Made by a program: the position numbers and the translations under genes | The notes under the pieces: model-generated | The model's input: only the letters and a program-made list of their open reading frames with translations | Databases searched by the model: none | What the model was told of the DNA's origin: nothing | Assembly (NCBI GenBank): GCA_012033335.1 | Contig: JAAURB010000036.1 | Location: forward strand, 1 to 46,203 | Origin: Oscillatoriales cyanobacterium RM2_1_1 | GTDB lineage: Bacteria; Cyanobacteriota; Cyanobacteriia; Cyanobacteriales; Microcoleaceae | Reading direction: 5' to 3' | Length of the DNA: 46,203 nucleotides | Shown: in pieces, positions 35,204-44,384 of the stretch | Layout: every line of letters begins with the position of its first letter | Position numbering within the stretch: the first letter of the stretch is position 1

Positions 35204-35704
35204 ATGATACGTTCCGTCGAGTCTCAAGATGTTGGTGCAATTTGTAGAATCTATAACTATTACATTCGCAATACAATAATTACCTTCGAGGAAGTCGAAG
35301 TTTCTAACGCTGAAATGCAGGCCCGAATTCATCGGATTACTCCATTCTTCCCCTGGCTAGTTTGGATGGAAGTGGATGAAGTGCTGGGTTATGCCTATGG
35401 CAGGCCCTGGCATACTCGATCCGCCTATCGGTTTGCTGTAGAAAGTGGGATTTATCTCGATCATCAGGCGGTGAATCGGGGAATTGGCAGTACCCTATAC
35501 CAGGAACTCTTCACTCAACTGAGAAACCGGCAATTTCAAACGGTGATCGGTGGCATTTCTCTCCCCAACTCTGCTAGTATTGCCCTGCATGAGAAATTTG
35601 GCTTTGAAAAAGTTGCCCACTTTAAATCCGTGGGTTATAAGTTTGATCAGTGGATTGATGTGGGGTATTGGCAATTGTTGCTGAACTCCCTAAAATCCAA
35701 CTAA
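35204..35704 (+). CDS. GNAT N-acetyltransferase, phosphinothricin/methionine-sulfoximine type
   Basis: 166 residues. The GNAT pattern is clear: IRSVESQDVGAICRIYNYYI at the start, ITFEEVEVS, LGYAYGRPWHTRSAYRFAVE, then the acetyl-CoA loop NRGIGSTLYQELF (motif A, Q/RxxGxG/A), IGGISLPNSASIALHEKFGFE. This matches the Pat/MddA group, which acetylates phosphinothricin, methionine sulfoximine or related amino acids; a detox or amino-acid modifying role is typical. Its place inside the glycan operon (11 bases after the permease, 35 before a glycosyltransferase) may be incidental or may mean a sugar-linked amine is the target. Confidence 0.85.
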   Translation: MIRSVESQDVGAICRIYNYYIRNTIITFEEVEVSNAEMQARIHRITPFFPWLVWMEVDEVLGYAYGRPWHTRSAYRFAVESGIYLDHQAVNRGIGSTLYQELFTQLRNRQFQTVIGGISLPNSASIALHEKFGFEKVAHFKSVGYKFDQWIDVGYWQLLLNSLKSN

Positions 35705-35739
35705 AATTAACTGAATCAATTGGGGCTAAATCCTGAATT

Positions 35740-36726
35740 ATGGCTGCCATTTCTGTCATCATCCCAGTCTACAATGGAGAAAAAACCATTCAAGAAACAG
35801 TTCAATCCGTCCTCAATCAAACCTTTTCAGACATTGAACTGATTGTAATTAATGATGGCTCAACAGATTTCACCCTGGACTGTTTAAAGCAAATTTCTGA
35901 TGAGCGCCTGAAAATATTTTCCTATCCCAATGCCGGGTTATCGGCAAGTCGTAACCGTGGAATTGCTCGATCTTCCGGTGAATTAATTGCGTTTATTGAT
36001 GCTGATGATTTGTGGACAGCGGATAAGTTAAGGTCTCAGTGGCAGGTTTTACAGATGAATTCTGACTTTACAGTTGCCTACAGTTGGACAGATTATATTA
36101 ACGAATATAGTCAATTTTTAAGGCGGGGTGGTCGTCTATCGGTTCAAGGAAATGCCTATCCTTATTTATTACTCAATAATATTTTAGAGAATGGATCCAG
36201 CCCTTTAATTCGTCGTCATGCGTTTGAGGAAGTTGGAACTTTTAATGAATCTCTCAAAGCAGCAGAAGACTGGGAAATGTGGATTCGTCTGGCGGCAAGA
36301 TACGCTTTTATTACTGTCCCTCAACCCCAGATTTTATACCGGGTTTCCAGCGGTTCTATGTCTGCCAATGTGGTTAGACAGGAAGTCGAAACCTTGAAAG
36401 TTATTCAGCAATCTTTTGCCCAAGCCCCTGATGAATATCAGTTTTTAAAATCAGCAAGTCTGGCTAATTTTTATAAGTATCTAACCTTTAAAGCGCTAGA
36501 TGGCAATCCAAAACGGAGGAATGGGTTGGTTGCTAGCCAGTTTCTAGCTAAATTTCTAATCAATGATCCGTTAATGCTGAAGCAACGGGTGACGTTTAGA
36601 ACGTTGCTAAAAATTTTTACGGTAACTGCCCTTCCCCAAAAACAAGCCAATCAAGTTTTGGCAAAGTTTGGCAAGATTGATAATATTGGGGCGTTGATGA
36701 TGAATATTCAAGTGGAGCCTTTTTAG
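35740..36726 (+). CDS. Family-2 glycosyltransferase, type A copy 1
   Basis: 328 residues. GT2 signatures: ISVIIPVYNGEKTIQETVQS, INDGSTD, NAGLSASRNRGIA, and the metal-binding DxD-like IDADDLW. A C-terminal part starts AYSWTDYIN and contains AAEDWEMWIRLAARY and FKALDG, shared with its neighbours at 36852 and 37893. It should transfer a nucleotide sugar to a growing glycan at the cytoplasmic face; no membrane spans. The likeness to 36852 along the full length shows tandem duplication. Confidence 0.88.
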   Translation: MAAISVIIPVYNGEKTIQETVQSVLNQTFSDIELIVINDGSTDFTLDCLKQISDERLKIFSYPNAGLSASRNRGIARSSGELIAFIDADDLWTADKLRSQWQVLQMNSDFTVAYSWTDYINEYSQFLRRGGRLSVQGNAYPYLLLNNILENGSSPLIRRHAFEEVGTFNESLKAAEDWEMWIRLAARYAFITVPQPQILYRVSSGSMSANVVRQEVETLKVIQQSFAQAPDEYQFLKSASLANFYKYLTFKALDGNPKRRNGLVASQFLAKFLINDPLMLKQRVTFRTLLKIFTVTALPQKQANQVLAKFGKIDNIGALMMNIQVEPF

Positions 36727-36851
36727 ATCATTTTTATGGATTATGGTTTTTCATGGTGCCGGATTTTAAAATCGCTATAAATCATCCCTTTAAGTCATTA
36801 ACTTGAATAACCATCGAAGCGAATTTCCTAACTGAGTTTAACTAAATTATT

Positions 36852-37826
36852 ATGCCTTTAGTTTCCGTAATTATCCCAGTTTATAATGGTGAAAAAACTA
36901 TTGTTGAAACGATATTTTCAGTTTTAAATCAATCCTTTCAAGATTTTGAATTAATTATTATTAATGATGGCTCGACGGATCAAACCTTAGAAATTATTGC
37001 CCAGTTTCAAGATGATCGTATACAACCATTTACCTATCCAAATGCAGGGTTAGCCACCAGTCGTAATCGAGGAATTGCTCGGGCTCAAGGCCAATATATC
37101 TCGTTTATTGATGCGGATGATCTCTGGACTTCTGATAAACTAGAAGCTCAATTTCAAGCTCTAGAATCTACTCCAAAAGCAGCGGTAGCTTACAGTTGGA
37201 CAGATTTAATTGATCAGTCCAGTCAGTTTCTCAATACCGACAGTCGAGCCAGTTTTTCTGGAAATGTCTATCCCCATATTCTGCTAGGATCATTTCCTTC
37301 TAATGGGTCAAATGTCATGGTGCGCCGTCAAGCCTTGCTAGAATTGGGTGGCTTTGATGAATCTTTAAACGCCGCAGAAGACTGGGAGATGTGGATTCGA
37401 CTGGCGGCAAATTATTTTTTTGTTGCCGTATCTAAACCTCAGATTTTATATAGAATTTCTCCAGGTTCAATGTCTACGAAGCTGACTCAACATGAAACTG
37501 AAAGCTTAAAGGTCATTGAACGGGCTTTTATTCAAGCTCCAGAGGAATTGCACTATTTAAAGCCCCAGAGCTTAGCCAATTTATACAAGTACTTAACGTT
37601 TAAAGCCCTGGATGGAAAACAGGGTATCAAAGCTCTGCAATTCTTCTGGCAAGCTGTCAAATATGATCCAAAATTATTACAGGGTGGAATTACGGGCAAA
37701 GTCATCTTCAAGGCTACTATCTTAACCCTATGTCCCCCCCCTCTGGCTGAAAGTTTTCTACAAAGTATGGGTAAGTTGACCAATACAAATACTTTGCTGG
37801 GTTACATCAATTTAGAAGTTCCTTAG
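36852..37826 (+). CDS. Family-2 glycosyltransferase, type A copy 2
   Basis: 324 residues, aligning throughout with the preceding gene: VSVIIPVYNGEKTIVETIFS, INDGSTD, FIDADDLWTSDKLEAQ, AYSWTDLID, AAEDWEMWIRLAANY, LYKYLTFKALDG. The pair is a tandem duplication that has diverged, so donor or acceptor may differ. The gap of 125 bases to copy 1 has no gene; it ends the plus-strand run and converges on the minus-strand operon 66 bases further. Confidence 0.88.
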   Translation: MPLVSVIIPVYNGEKTIVETIFSVLNQSFQDFELIIINDGSTDQTLEIIAQFQDDRIQPFTYPNAGLATSRNRGIARAQGQYISFIDADDLWTSDKLEAQFQALESTPKAAVAYSWTDLIDQSSQFLNTDSRASFSGNVYPHILLGSFPSNGSNVMVRRQALLELGGFDESLNAAEDWEMWIRLAANYFFVAVSKPQILYRISPGSMSTKLTQHETESLKVIERAFIQAPEELHYLKPQSLANLYKYLTFKALDGKQGIKALQFFWQAVKYDPKLLQGGITGKVIFKATILTLCPPPLAESFLQSMGKLTNTNTLLGYINLEVP

Positions 37827-37892
37827 AAGGTATTTAAAAAAGTTATCAGGCAGCGTAGAGAAACTGAACCGATTACAAGAAACTCAACACCC

Positions 37893-38843
37893 TTATGATC
37901 CCAAAATCTTTTCTACCTGTTTTGCAGGTAAAGTTGCCGTGATCAAACTTTTCAAAAACATCGTCAGGATGAACTTCGACTGCGATCTCACTTGCGGTTC
38001 ATAGCGGAGATACTTCCAAAGTAAGTTCAGAGCTTTTCTACCCTTTCGGGGTTGTGGTTGTCCTTCTAGAGTTTTGCAGAGTAAGTACTTATAAACATTA
38101 GCTAAACTGGCTTTTTTGAGGTGTTGTAGTGAATCCGGTGCTTGTTGAAAGGCTCGCTCAATAGTTACCAAACATTCCTGCTGATGGGACTCAATATTAG
38201 CGGACATCGCCCGACCCGAGACCCGATGTAAAACTTGAGATTGGGGTACAACCGCAAATGGATATCGGGCCGCAAGCCGCAGGTACAAATCCCATTCTCC
38301 CGCAGAATCAATCGTACAATCAAACTCACCAATTTCATTCAGAGCCGACTTACGAATCAGGGGGTTAGAGGCAGTATCTAAGAAGTTGTCAACCAAAAGT
38401 TGACTATAGACATTACCTTTGAAGGTTGCATGTCGGCCTAAAGCTGTAATCTGATCAGATTCATCACAATGATCCGTCCAACTATAGGCTAGAGCCGCTT
38501 CAGGATAAGCTTTTAGAGCGGAAAACTGGGCTGCTAGTTTATCCTCAGTCCACAGATCATCATGATCTAAAAAGGCAATAAACTCCCCAACTGCCTTAGC
38601 TAAACCCCGGTTACGACTGGTAGAAACCCCAGCATTAGAGTAGGGAAAAACCTGAATTTGCGGATGATTAATCTGAGCAATAATGTCTAGGGTGCTGTCC
38701 ATAGAGCCATCATCAATAATCAAGAGTTCCCAATCCGAAAAACTCTGGTTAATTACTGAATTAACTGTTTTTTCAATACTTTTCTCGGCATTATAGGTGG
38801 GGATAATTACAGAAATGATTGGCATATTCCTGACAGGTTCCAT
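37893..38843 (-). CDS. Family-2 glycosyltransferase, type A copy 3
   Basis: 316 residues, related to the two plus-strand copies but inverted: ISVIIPTYNAEKSIEKTVNS, IDDGSMDSTL, NAGVSTSRNRGLAKAVGEF, FLDHDDLWTEDKL (DHDD rather than DADD), AYSWTDHCDES, NVYKYLLCKTLEG. Met7 (38825) is an alternative start. It is the last gene of a minus-strand operon with two HpsE-like genes: 22 bases lie between it and 38866. The inversion relative to its paralogues points to rearrangement inside the cluster. Confidence 0.88.
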   Translation of the reverse strand: MEPVRNMPIISVIIPTYNAEKSIEKTVNSVINQSFSDWELLIIDDGSMDSTLDIIAQINHPQIQVFPYSNAGVSTSRNRGLAKAVGEFIAFLDHDDLWTEDKLAAQFSALKAYPEAALAYSWTDHCDESDQITALGRHATFKGNVYSQLLVDNFLDTASNPLIRKSALNEIGEFDCTIDSAGEWDLYLRLAARYPFAVVPQSQVLHRVSGRAMSANIESHQQECLVTIERAFQQAPDSLQHLKKASLANVYKYLLCKTLEGQPQPRKGRKALNLLWKYLRYEPQVRSQSKFILTMFLKSLITATLPAKQVEKILGS

Positions 38844-38865
38844 CTAAATATTTGGATGAGAAACG

Positions 38866-39819
38866 CTAACGAACTTTCGTCAAGCTTTGATGAAAAAAGT
38901 AAAACGGACTGGCAACTCGACTGAGATAAATTTGCAGTTCACAGGCGGCTACCGTGTTGTGCTTGAGCTGTTGACGATTCTGAACAAAATACTGAGCCGC
39001 TTTATACAAATTTCCCAATACAGTCCGAGCCAGAATTAACGGTTTAGCATTAGGTTCAGCCGCCATCATTTTCAGTGGATAAAATGATAGGCAAGATCCA
39101 TGAATTAAGGAGAGTAAATAGTCCCGCTCAAGCCTTTGCGATGGAATTTGATGATAGGTTTCCATGGCTGGATTGTACCAGATTTCCCAGCCTGCTCTAT
39201 GAAGATACATCAAGGGTTCCCAGTCATCGCCCTGAACCATTTTGCCATTGGGCAACTTGCCCCGAAGATGCGGTTGGGATGGAACAGCCTCTAACCAGGC
39301 CCGTCGTCGTACAACTAAAGCCGCCCCAGGAGGCAAGCTCAAAACCTCTGGTTGGTAACGGTTGGGCTGATCACCCCGTTCTCGGATGGCCAGAAACCCC
39401 TCAATTTTTTCAAAGTTGGGGGGTGGGGAAACTTGATAATTGGCATGAATCTGTCCGCCATAGGCCCCAGCCTGGGGATAGTCCTGACCAAATTTCCAGG
39501 CTTCAATCACCCAATCTGGATCAGGCCAATTGTCATCATCAATGAATCCAACCCATTCTCCCTGGGCGGCCCCAATTCCCGCTTGCCGGGCAAAAGCCAC
39601 TCCCTGCTGCGGTTCTAAGACATATTTCAGGGGAAAAGCACCGGGCCAATCGGCCTGGAATGCCTCAACCACTTGGGGGGTTTGATCTTGGCTATTATTG
39701 TCAACCACAATCACTTCCCACTGAATCGATTCCGTATTCATCTGGGCCTTTAAACAGTTCAGAACTTCAGGAAAGCGTTCCGCCCCATTAAACGTCGGGA
39801 TTATAACGGTGAAGTCCAT
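38866..39819 (-). CDS. hpsE: HpsE-like glycosyltransferase, copy 1
   Basis: 317 residues. GT2 core: FTVIIPTFNGAERFPEVLNC, VDNNSQDQTPQVVEAF, PQQGVAFARQAGIGAAQGEW, GFIDDDNWPDPDWV. The C-terminal half has the pattern I recall in HpsE, a hormogonium polysaccharide glycosyltransferase: AGAYGGQIHANYQVSPPPNF, LAIRERGDQPNRYQPE, LPPGAALVVRRRAW, AGWEIWYNPAMETYHQIPS, and CELQIYLSRVASPFYF. Its start overlaps the end of the gene at 39801 by 19 bases, so it is translationally coupled. In Nostoc, hps genes make the slime used for gliding; that role here is inference. Confidence 0.8.
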   Translation of the reverse strand: MDFTVIIPTFNGAERFPEVLNCLKAQMNTESIQWEVIVVDNNSQDQTPQVVEAFQADWPGAFPLKYVLEPQQGVAFARQAGIGAAQGEWVGFIDDDNWPDPDWVIEAWKFGQDYPQAGAYGGQIHANYQVSPPPNFEKIEGFLAIRERGDQPNRYQPEVLSLPPGAALVVRRRAWLEAVPSQPHLRGKLPNGKMVQGDDWEPLMYLHRAGWEIWYNPAMETYHQIPSQRLERDYLLSLIHGSCLSFYPLKMMAAEPNAKPLILARTVLGNLYKAAQYFVQNRQQLKHNTVAACELQIYLSRVASPFYFFHQSLTKVR

Positions 39820-40745
39820 GATTTTCTCCAGAGGTAAAATGGACTGACTAAGGTGCTGCGCAGAAATTCCATCTCACAGGCGGCAATTGGATCAGTTTTG
39901 AGTTCCTGATGATGTTGAATAAAGTAGGTGAGGGCTTTTCGCAAGTCGTTGGCAAACCCCACTGGAAAAATCAAAGGGCGCTGCCAGGGCTGCAATCGCA
40001 ACATCCGAATATAGTGCCGCGCCAATCCGGTACTGCGTACCAGATAAAGCATATAGTCTCGCTGCAAACGTTGGGCCGGAATCTGATGGTAGAGGTGCAT
40101 ATCCGGGTTATACCAGACTTCCCATCCAGCATTTTGGATATACAGGATCACTTCTAAATCTTCACTATTTAAAATCGACTGCCCCGAACGCCCACTAAGA
40201 AAGGGCTTCTCCGGTACATGGGCATCCCAGGCAGATTTTCGCACCACTAATCCGGCTGAAGGCGGCAACATCTTCAGTCTGGGTTCATAGCGCTGGGGTT
40301 GGGATCCCCGCTCGGTGATGGCAAAAAAACTGGCAATCCGTTCAAATCCGGGGGGCGGTTCCACTTCATAAGTCCCGTGAATTTGACTGCCAAAGGCTCC
40401 AGCCTGGGGATAGGACTGACTGAACCGATGGGCCGCCGCCACCCAATCCGGAGCCGGCCAAGTGTCATCATCTAAAAACCCAACCCAGGGGGCTTGAGCC
40501 TCTGCTATGGCTTGTTTTCGGGCAAAAGCCGCACCCTGCTGGGGTTCGACTAAGTACTTTAATTCTGGCCAATTGTCCTGGTATTGCTGAACAATCTCAG
40601 GGGTATTGTCCGTGCTGTTGTTGTCAACCACCAGAACTTCCCAGGCGATCTCGTCAACGTTGGTTTGCGATCGCAGCTTTTCCAGGATGGCGGGCAATCG
40701 CTTCGCCCCGTTGTAGGTGGGAATTGCCACTGTGAAATCTATCAT
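39801..40745 (-). CDS. hpsE: HpsE-like glycosyltransferase, copy 2
   Basis: 314 residues, the first gene of the minus-strand trio and a paralogue of the next: FTVAIPTYNGAKRLPAILEK, VDNNSTDNTPEIVQQY, PQQGAAFARKQAIAEAQAPW, GFLDDDTWPAPDWV, GSQIHGTYEVEPPPGF, FFAITERGSQPQRYEP, LPPSAGLVVRKSAW, AGWEVWYNPDMHLYHQIPA, CEMEFLRSTLVSPFYLW. This copy is the closer of the two to HpsE as I remember it. A promoter for the operon should lie in 40746-40882, between it and the clpB end; I see no clear boxes. Confidence 0.82.
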   Translation of the reverse strand: MIDFTVAIPTYNGAKRLPAILEKLRSQTNVDEIAWEVLVVDNNSTDNTPEIVQQYQDNWPELKYLVEPQQGAAFARKQAIAEAQAPWVGFLDDDTWPAPDWVAAAHRFSQSYPQAGAFGSQIHGTYEVEPPPGFERIASFFAITERGSQPQRYEPRLKMLPPSAGLVVRKSAWDAHVPEKPFLSGRSGQSILNSEDLEVILYIQNAGWEVWYNPDMHLYHQIPAQRLQRDYMLYLVRSTGLARHYIRMLRLQPWQRPLIFPVGFANDLRKALTYFIQHHQELKTDPIAACEMEFLRSTLVSPFYLWRKSWTSPL

Positions 40746-40882
40746 TCATCCCAGAGGTCACAGAACAAACCCACCATAACATTTCTAAGGGAGATCAAGC
40801 ATCTAAACTCCGGCAAACTCAGACTGGACTCCATCGGTTCCAGAACCAATCGATTGACCAAACCCTAGGGAATCAGGATGGT

Positions 40883-43683
40883 TTACGATTCTCCTTTCGA
40901 CTTTGCTGATTTTTTTGAGGTTGGGGATTTTGAGGTTTCAATGGGAGTTTCAATGGATGTTGCAATCGGTGTTTTAGAAGGGGTTTCGATTGGGGTTACG
41001 ATGGAAGTTTCCATGGGCTTTGCTGCGACTGGGACAGCGGCGGACTTGAATTGCAGACCACTTTCTCCCCGTTCCACGTAGATGGCATCCCCCGCTACAA
41101 ACGTTTGCTCCAGCAACAAATTGGCGATAGGATTTTCTAGCTCCCGCTGAATCGCCCGCTTTAAGGGTCTGGCTCCATAGACTGGATCGTAGCCAACATC
41201 CGCCACATAATCCATCGCCGTAGAGGACAGTTCCAGAGCAATTTTTTGATCGGCCAATAGTCGCTGCAATCGCTTCATCTGGATGCCCACAATCTGGCGC
41301 AATTCTGATTTGCTCAGGGCATGGAACAGAATCGTATCGTCGATCCGATTGAGAAATTCGGGGCGGAAGTGCGATCGCAATGCCCCCATCACCCGTTCAT
41401 ACATTTCTTCGTAGCGAGAATCATCCCCCGCCACATCCAGAATGTGATCGCTGCCGATGTTACTGGTCATCACAATCACCGTATTGCGAAAATCGATTTT
41501 GCGTCCCTGGGAATCGACAATTCGCCCGTCATCAAGCACCTGCAGCAGAATATTAAATACATCCGGGTGGGCTTTTTCAACTTCATCAAACAAAATCACC
41601 GAATAGGGATGGCGACGCACAGCTTCAGAGAGTTGCCCCCCTTCATCGTAGCCAATATAACCGGGAGGAGCCCCCACTAACCGGGAAACTGCGTGTTTTT
41701 CCATGTATTCCGACATGTCAATCCGAATCATCGCATCCACACTGTCGAACAAAAACTCCGCCAGAGCCCGGGCCAGTTCAGTTTTACCGACCCCCGTAGG
41801 CCCCATGAAAATGAAAGACCCAATCGGTCGTTCTGGATCCTTCATCCCCGCCGGGCCCGGCGAATAGCGGCTGAAACCACAGAAACCGCTTCATTTTGAC
41901 CGATGACCCGTTGATGCAGGTGGCTTTCGAGTTGCAGGAGTTTTTGCCGTTCTGACTCTAGCAAACGATTCACGGGAATCCCCGTCCATTTGGCCACGAT
42001 TGCAGCAATATCTGCCTCAGAAACCTGCTCTCGCATCAGGTTGGAGGCTTTGACCTGAAGCTGTTCTAACTCGGCTTCTTGGGCTTCGCGATCGCGCTGA
42101 ATAGTTTCTTGTTCGTACTTCAGTTGATAGAGCTTGTTGTAGTCGTAGGTGCGCTCCGCCTGATCAATCTGGATTTGGAGCTGGCCTTCGGATTCCTTCA
42201 GGTTGTTGATGGTTTCAAGCAGTTGTTTTTCGCTTTGCCACTGGGAGGAAAGCTCTTGCTGTTTGCCCTTGAGGACTTCAATTTCTTGTTTGATGCGACC
42301 GAGTTGAGAGTTGGCCCCATTGGTCACCTCTCCATCTTCTCCCTCAATGGAGAGTTTCTCCATCTCGAGCTGCATCAATCGCCGATCAATTTGTTCCAGT
42401 TCCATTGGCTTGGAGGTAATCTCCATCTTGAGCTGGGCCGCCGCTTCATCGACTAGATCAATGGCTTTGTCCGGGAGGAAGCGATCGCTGATATACCGAC
42501 TCGACAGCATCGCCGCCGCCACTAGGGCTGCATCGGTAATTTTGACTCCATGGTGGCGTTCATAGCGATCCTTGAGGCCCCGGAGAATTGAAATGGTATC
42601 TTCCGGGCTGGGCTGATCGACGTAAATTGGCTGAAATCGCCGTTCCAGGGCTGCGTCCTTTTCAATAAACTTGCGATATTCATCTGAAGTCGTCGCCCCA
42701 ATGCAGCGCAACTCCCCCCGGGCCAGCATCGGCTTTAACAGATTCCCAGCATCGAGTCCTGACCCGGTAGAACTGCCGGAACCTGCTCCTACCACCGTAT
42801 GTAGCTCATCAATAAATAAAACAATCTGTCCCCCAGAATGGGTGACTTCCCGCAACACTGAGCGCAGCCGTTCCTCAAATTCCCCCCGCAGCTTCGCCCC
42901 CGCAATCAAACTGCCCATATCCAGGGTAATCAGTTGACGATTCTTCAACGATTCAGGGACATCACCATTAATGATCCGTTGGGCCAATCCTTCGGCAATA
43001 GCGGTTTTACCTACTCCCGGCTCCCCGATTAAAACCGGGTTATTCTTGGTGCGGCGAGATAGGCAACTGATCACCCGGCGGATTTCTTCATCTCGACCAA
43101 TGACAGGATCTAATTTACCCGCCTTGGCCTGTTCCGTCAGATCCCGGCCATATTTGTTCAAGGCATCGTAGCCCGCTTCGGGGCTTTGGGTTTCCACCCT
43201 GGCGCTCCCCCGGACGGATTTGATCGCGGCTTCTAGTTGCTGACGGGTGATTGCAGACTTGGAACGATCCAACCCTGGGCGGCCCGGTCGTGTCTCCCCG
43301 GCGAGGAGTCGTCGGCCAATTCGAGCATCTTCAGCAAAGGCAATCAGTAAATGTTCGATGGAAATGTAACTATCGTCCCAGGCTTCCCGGGTGGCCTCTG
43401 CAACATCGAGTAACGTGTCCAATCCCTGCCCCAGGTACAAAGAATCAAACTGACCTACCTTGGGTTGGCGACGGATGAAGGCTTCTAACTGCTGGGTGAG
43501 TTGTTCTGGATCAACCTCGATCCTTTCCAGAATCCTATTGGCCAATCCGTTTTGCTCGATCAGGGCAATGACTAAATGCTCAACTTCCAGATTCTGGTTT
43601 TGAAAGCGATGGGCAACATCCTGGGATTTGACTATGGCTTCCCAGGCTTTATCTGTAAATTTACTCTCGTCACTCGGTTGCAT
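40883..43683 (-). CDS. clpB: ClpB disaggregase (AAA+), frameshifted in this sequence
   Basis: Read as one gene of ~933 codons. The first frame (43683-41842, 613 residues) has the N domain ([20 protein letters not shown]), NBD1 with Walker [10 protein letters not shown] and Walker [10 protein letters not shown], the coiled-coil M domain (~400-525), and the NBD2 lead-in [11 protein letters not shown]. The second (41845-40883) starts [20 protein letters not shown] with Walker A, Walker [13 protein letters not shown] and [10 protein letters not shown]. Family proteins read IRRARAGMKDP at the joint; here CGGCGGGGATG lacks one G, giving RRG-stop and a chance ATGA overlap. ClpB with DnaK resolubilises aggregates. 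The last ~45 residues are an unusual repeat tail ([20 protein letters not shown]) ending in [10 protein letters not shown]. Confidence 0.88.
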
Positions 43684-43687
43684 CAGT

Positions 43688-43747
43688 TGTTAGGAATTAG
43701 GAATCGGAATTAGAATCAGGTGTTAGGAATTAGAAATCAGAATCAGG
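43688..43747. repeat. Imperfect tandem repeat in the clpB leader
   Basis: A 33-base unit beginning TGTTAGGAATTAGGAATC (43688-43720) is followed by a 27-base version (43721-43747); both end in AGAATCAGG and are built of shorter GGAATTAG/AATCAG words. It lies between the gloA stop and the clpB start, so it is part of the clpB leader or promoter. Confidence 0.65.
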
Positions 43748-43755
43748 GCTGTCAA
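43729..43755 (-). promoter_or_regulatory. Possible clpB promoter
   Basis: On the minus strand TTGACA (43755-43750) and TCTAAT (43734-43729) are spaced 15 bases apart, about 45 bases upstream of the clpB ATG. The boxes fit sigma-70, but the spacing is 2 short of optimal. No CIRCE inverted repeat is seen. Confidence 0.3.
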
Positions 43756-43784
43756 TCTTGACCTAAGAAATAGTGTTAGCGGGA

Positions 43785-44213
43785 TTAGCTGGAAGCTGTC
43801 ACGGTCTGCTTTGATGGGCTGCTACCCTGAGTCCCAAGCTGAATCAGTTCAATTTTGTAACCATCAGGATCTTCTACAAAGGCGATCACAGTCGATCCAT
43901 GTTTCATCGGGCCAGGCTCACGGGTTACCTTACCACCCGACGCAGCAATTTGTTCACAGGTAGTGTAGATATCCTCAACTCCTAGGGCAATATGACCATA
44001 GCCATCCCCCAGTTCATATATCTCTACTCCCCAATTGTAAGTCAGTTCAATCACGGCGTTTTCAGATTCATCCCCATAACCCACGAAAGCCAGGGTAAAT
44101 TCTCCTCCGGGATAGTCTTTCTGGCGGAGCAGTTTCATCCCAAGCATGTCACAGTAAAATTTCTTAGAAGCTTCCAGGTTGCCAACCCGGAGCATCGTGT
44201 GAAGTAACCGCAT
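43785..44213 (-). CDS. gloA: Lactoylglutathione lyase (glyoxalase I)
   Basis: 142 residues from the ATG at 44213, which starts [20 protein letters not shown] as glyoxalase I proteins do and has AGAGG about 9 bases upstream; the 23 extra codons up to 44282 do not fit the family. Metal ligands expected: His5 (LLHTMLRV), Glu in [10 protein letters not shown], His in YGHIALGV and Glu in GYKIELIQ. GloA turns the methylglyoxal-glutathione adduct into S-lactoylglutathione. It is upstream of clpB on the same strand (101-base gap). Confidence 0.93.
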   Translation of the reverse strand: MRLLHTMLRVGNLEASKKFYCDMLGMKLLRQKDYPGGEFTLAFVGYGDESENAVIELTYNWGVEIYELGDGYGHIALGVEDIYTTCEQIAASGGKVTREPGPMKHGSTVIAFVEDPDGYKIELIQLGTQGSSPSKQTVTASS

Positions 44214-44384
44214 ACTGATAACCTCTGCGTAATCTACCAACGTCTTATTTTGACACACTCTCGCCTTACTCTGTGAGCCCAATCAAGTTCCCAGTCCAGT
44301 ATTCTAAAGTCCCGGCAAGAAAGCTAATTGGGAGACTGCCTGTGGGTTAAAATTGCAAAGACTAATGGATGAGTAGACAAAGGC

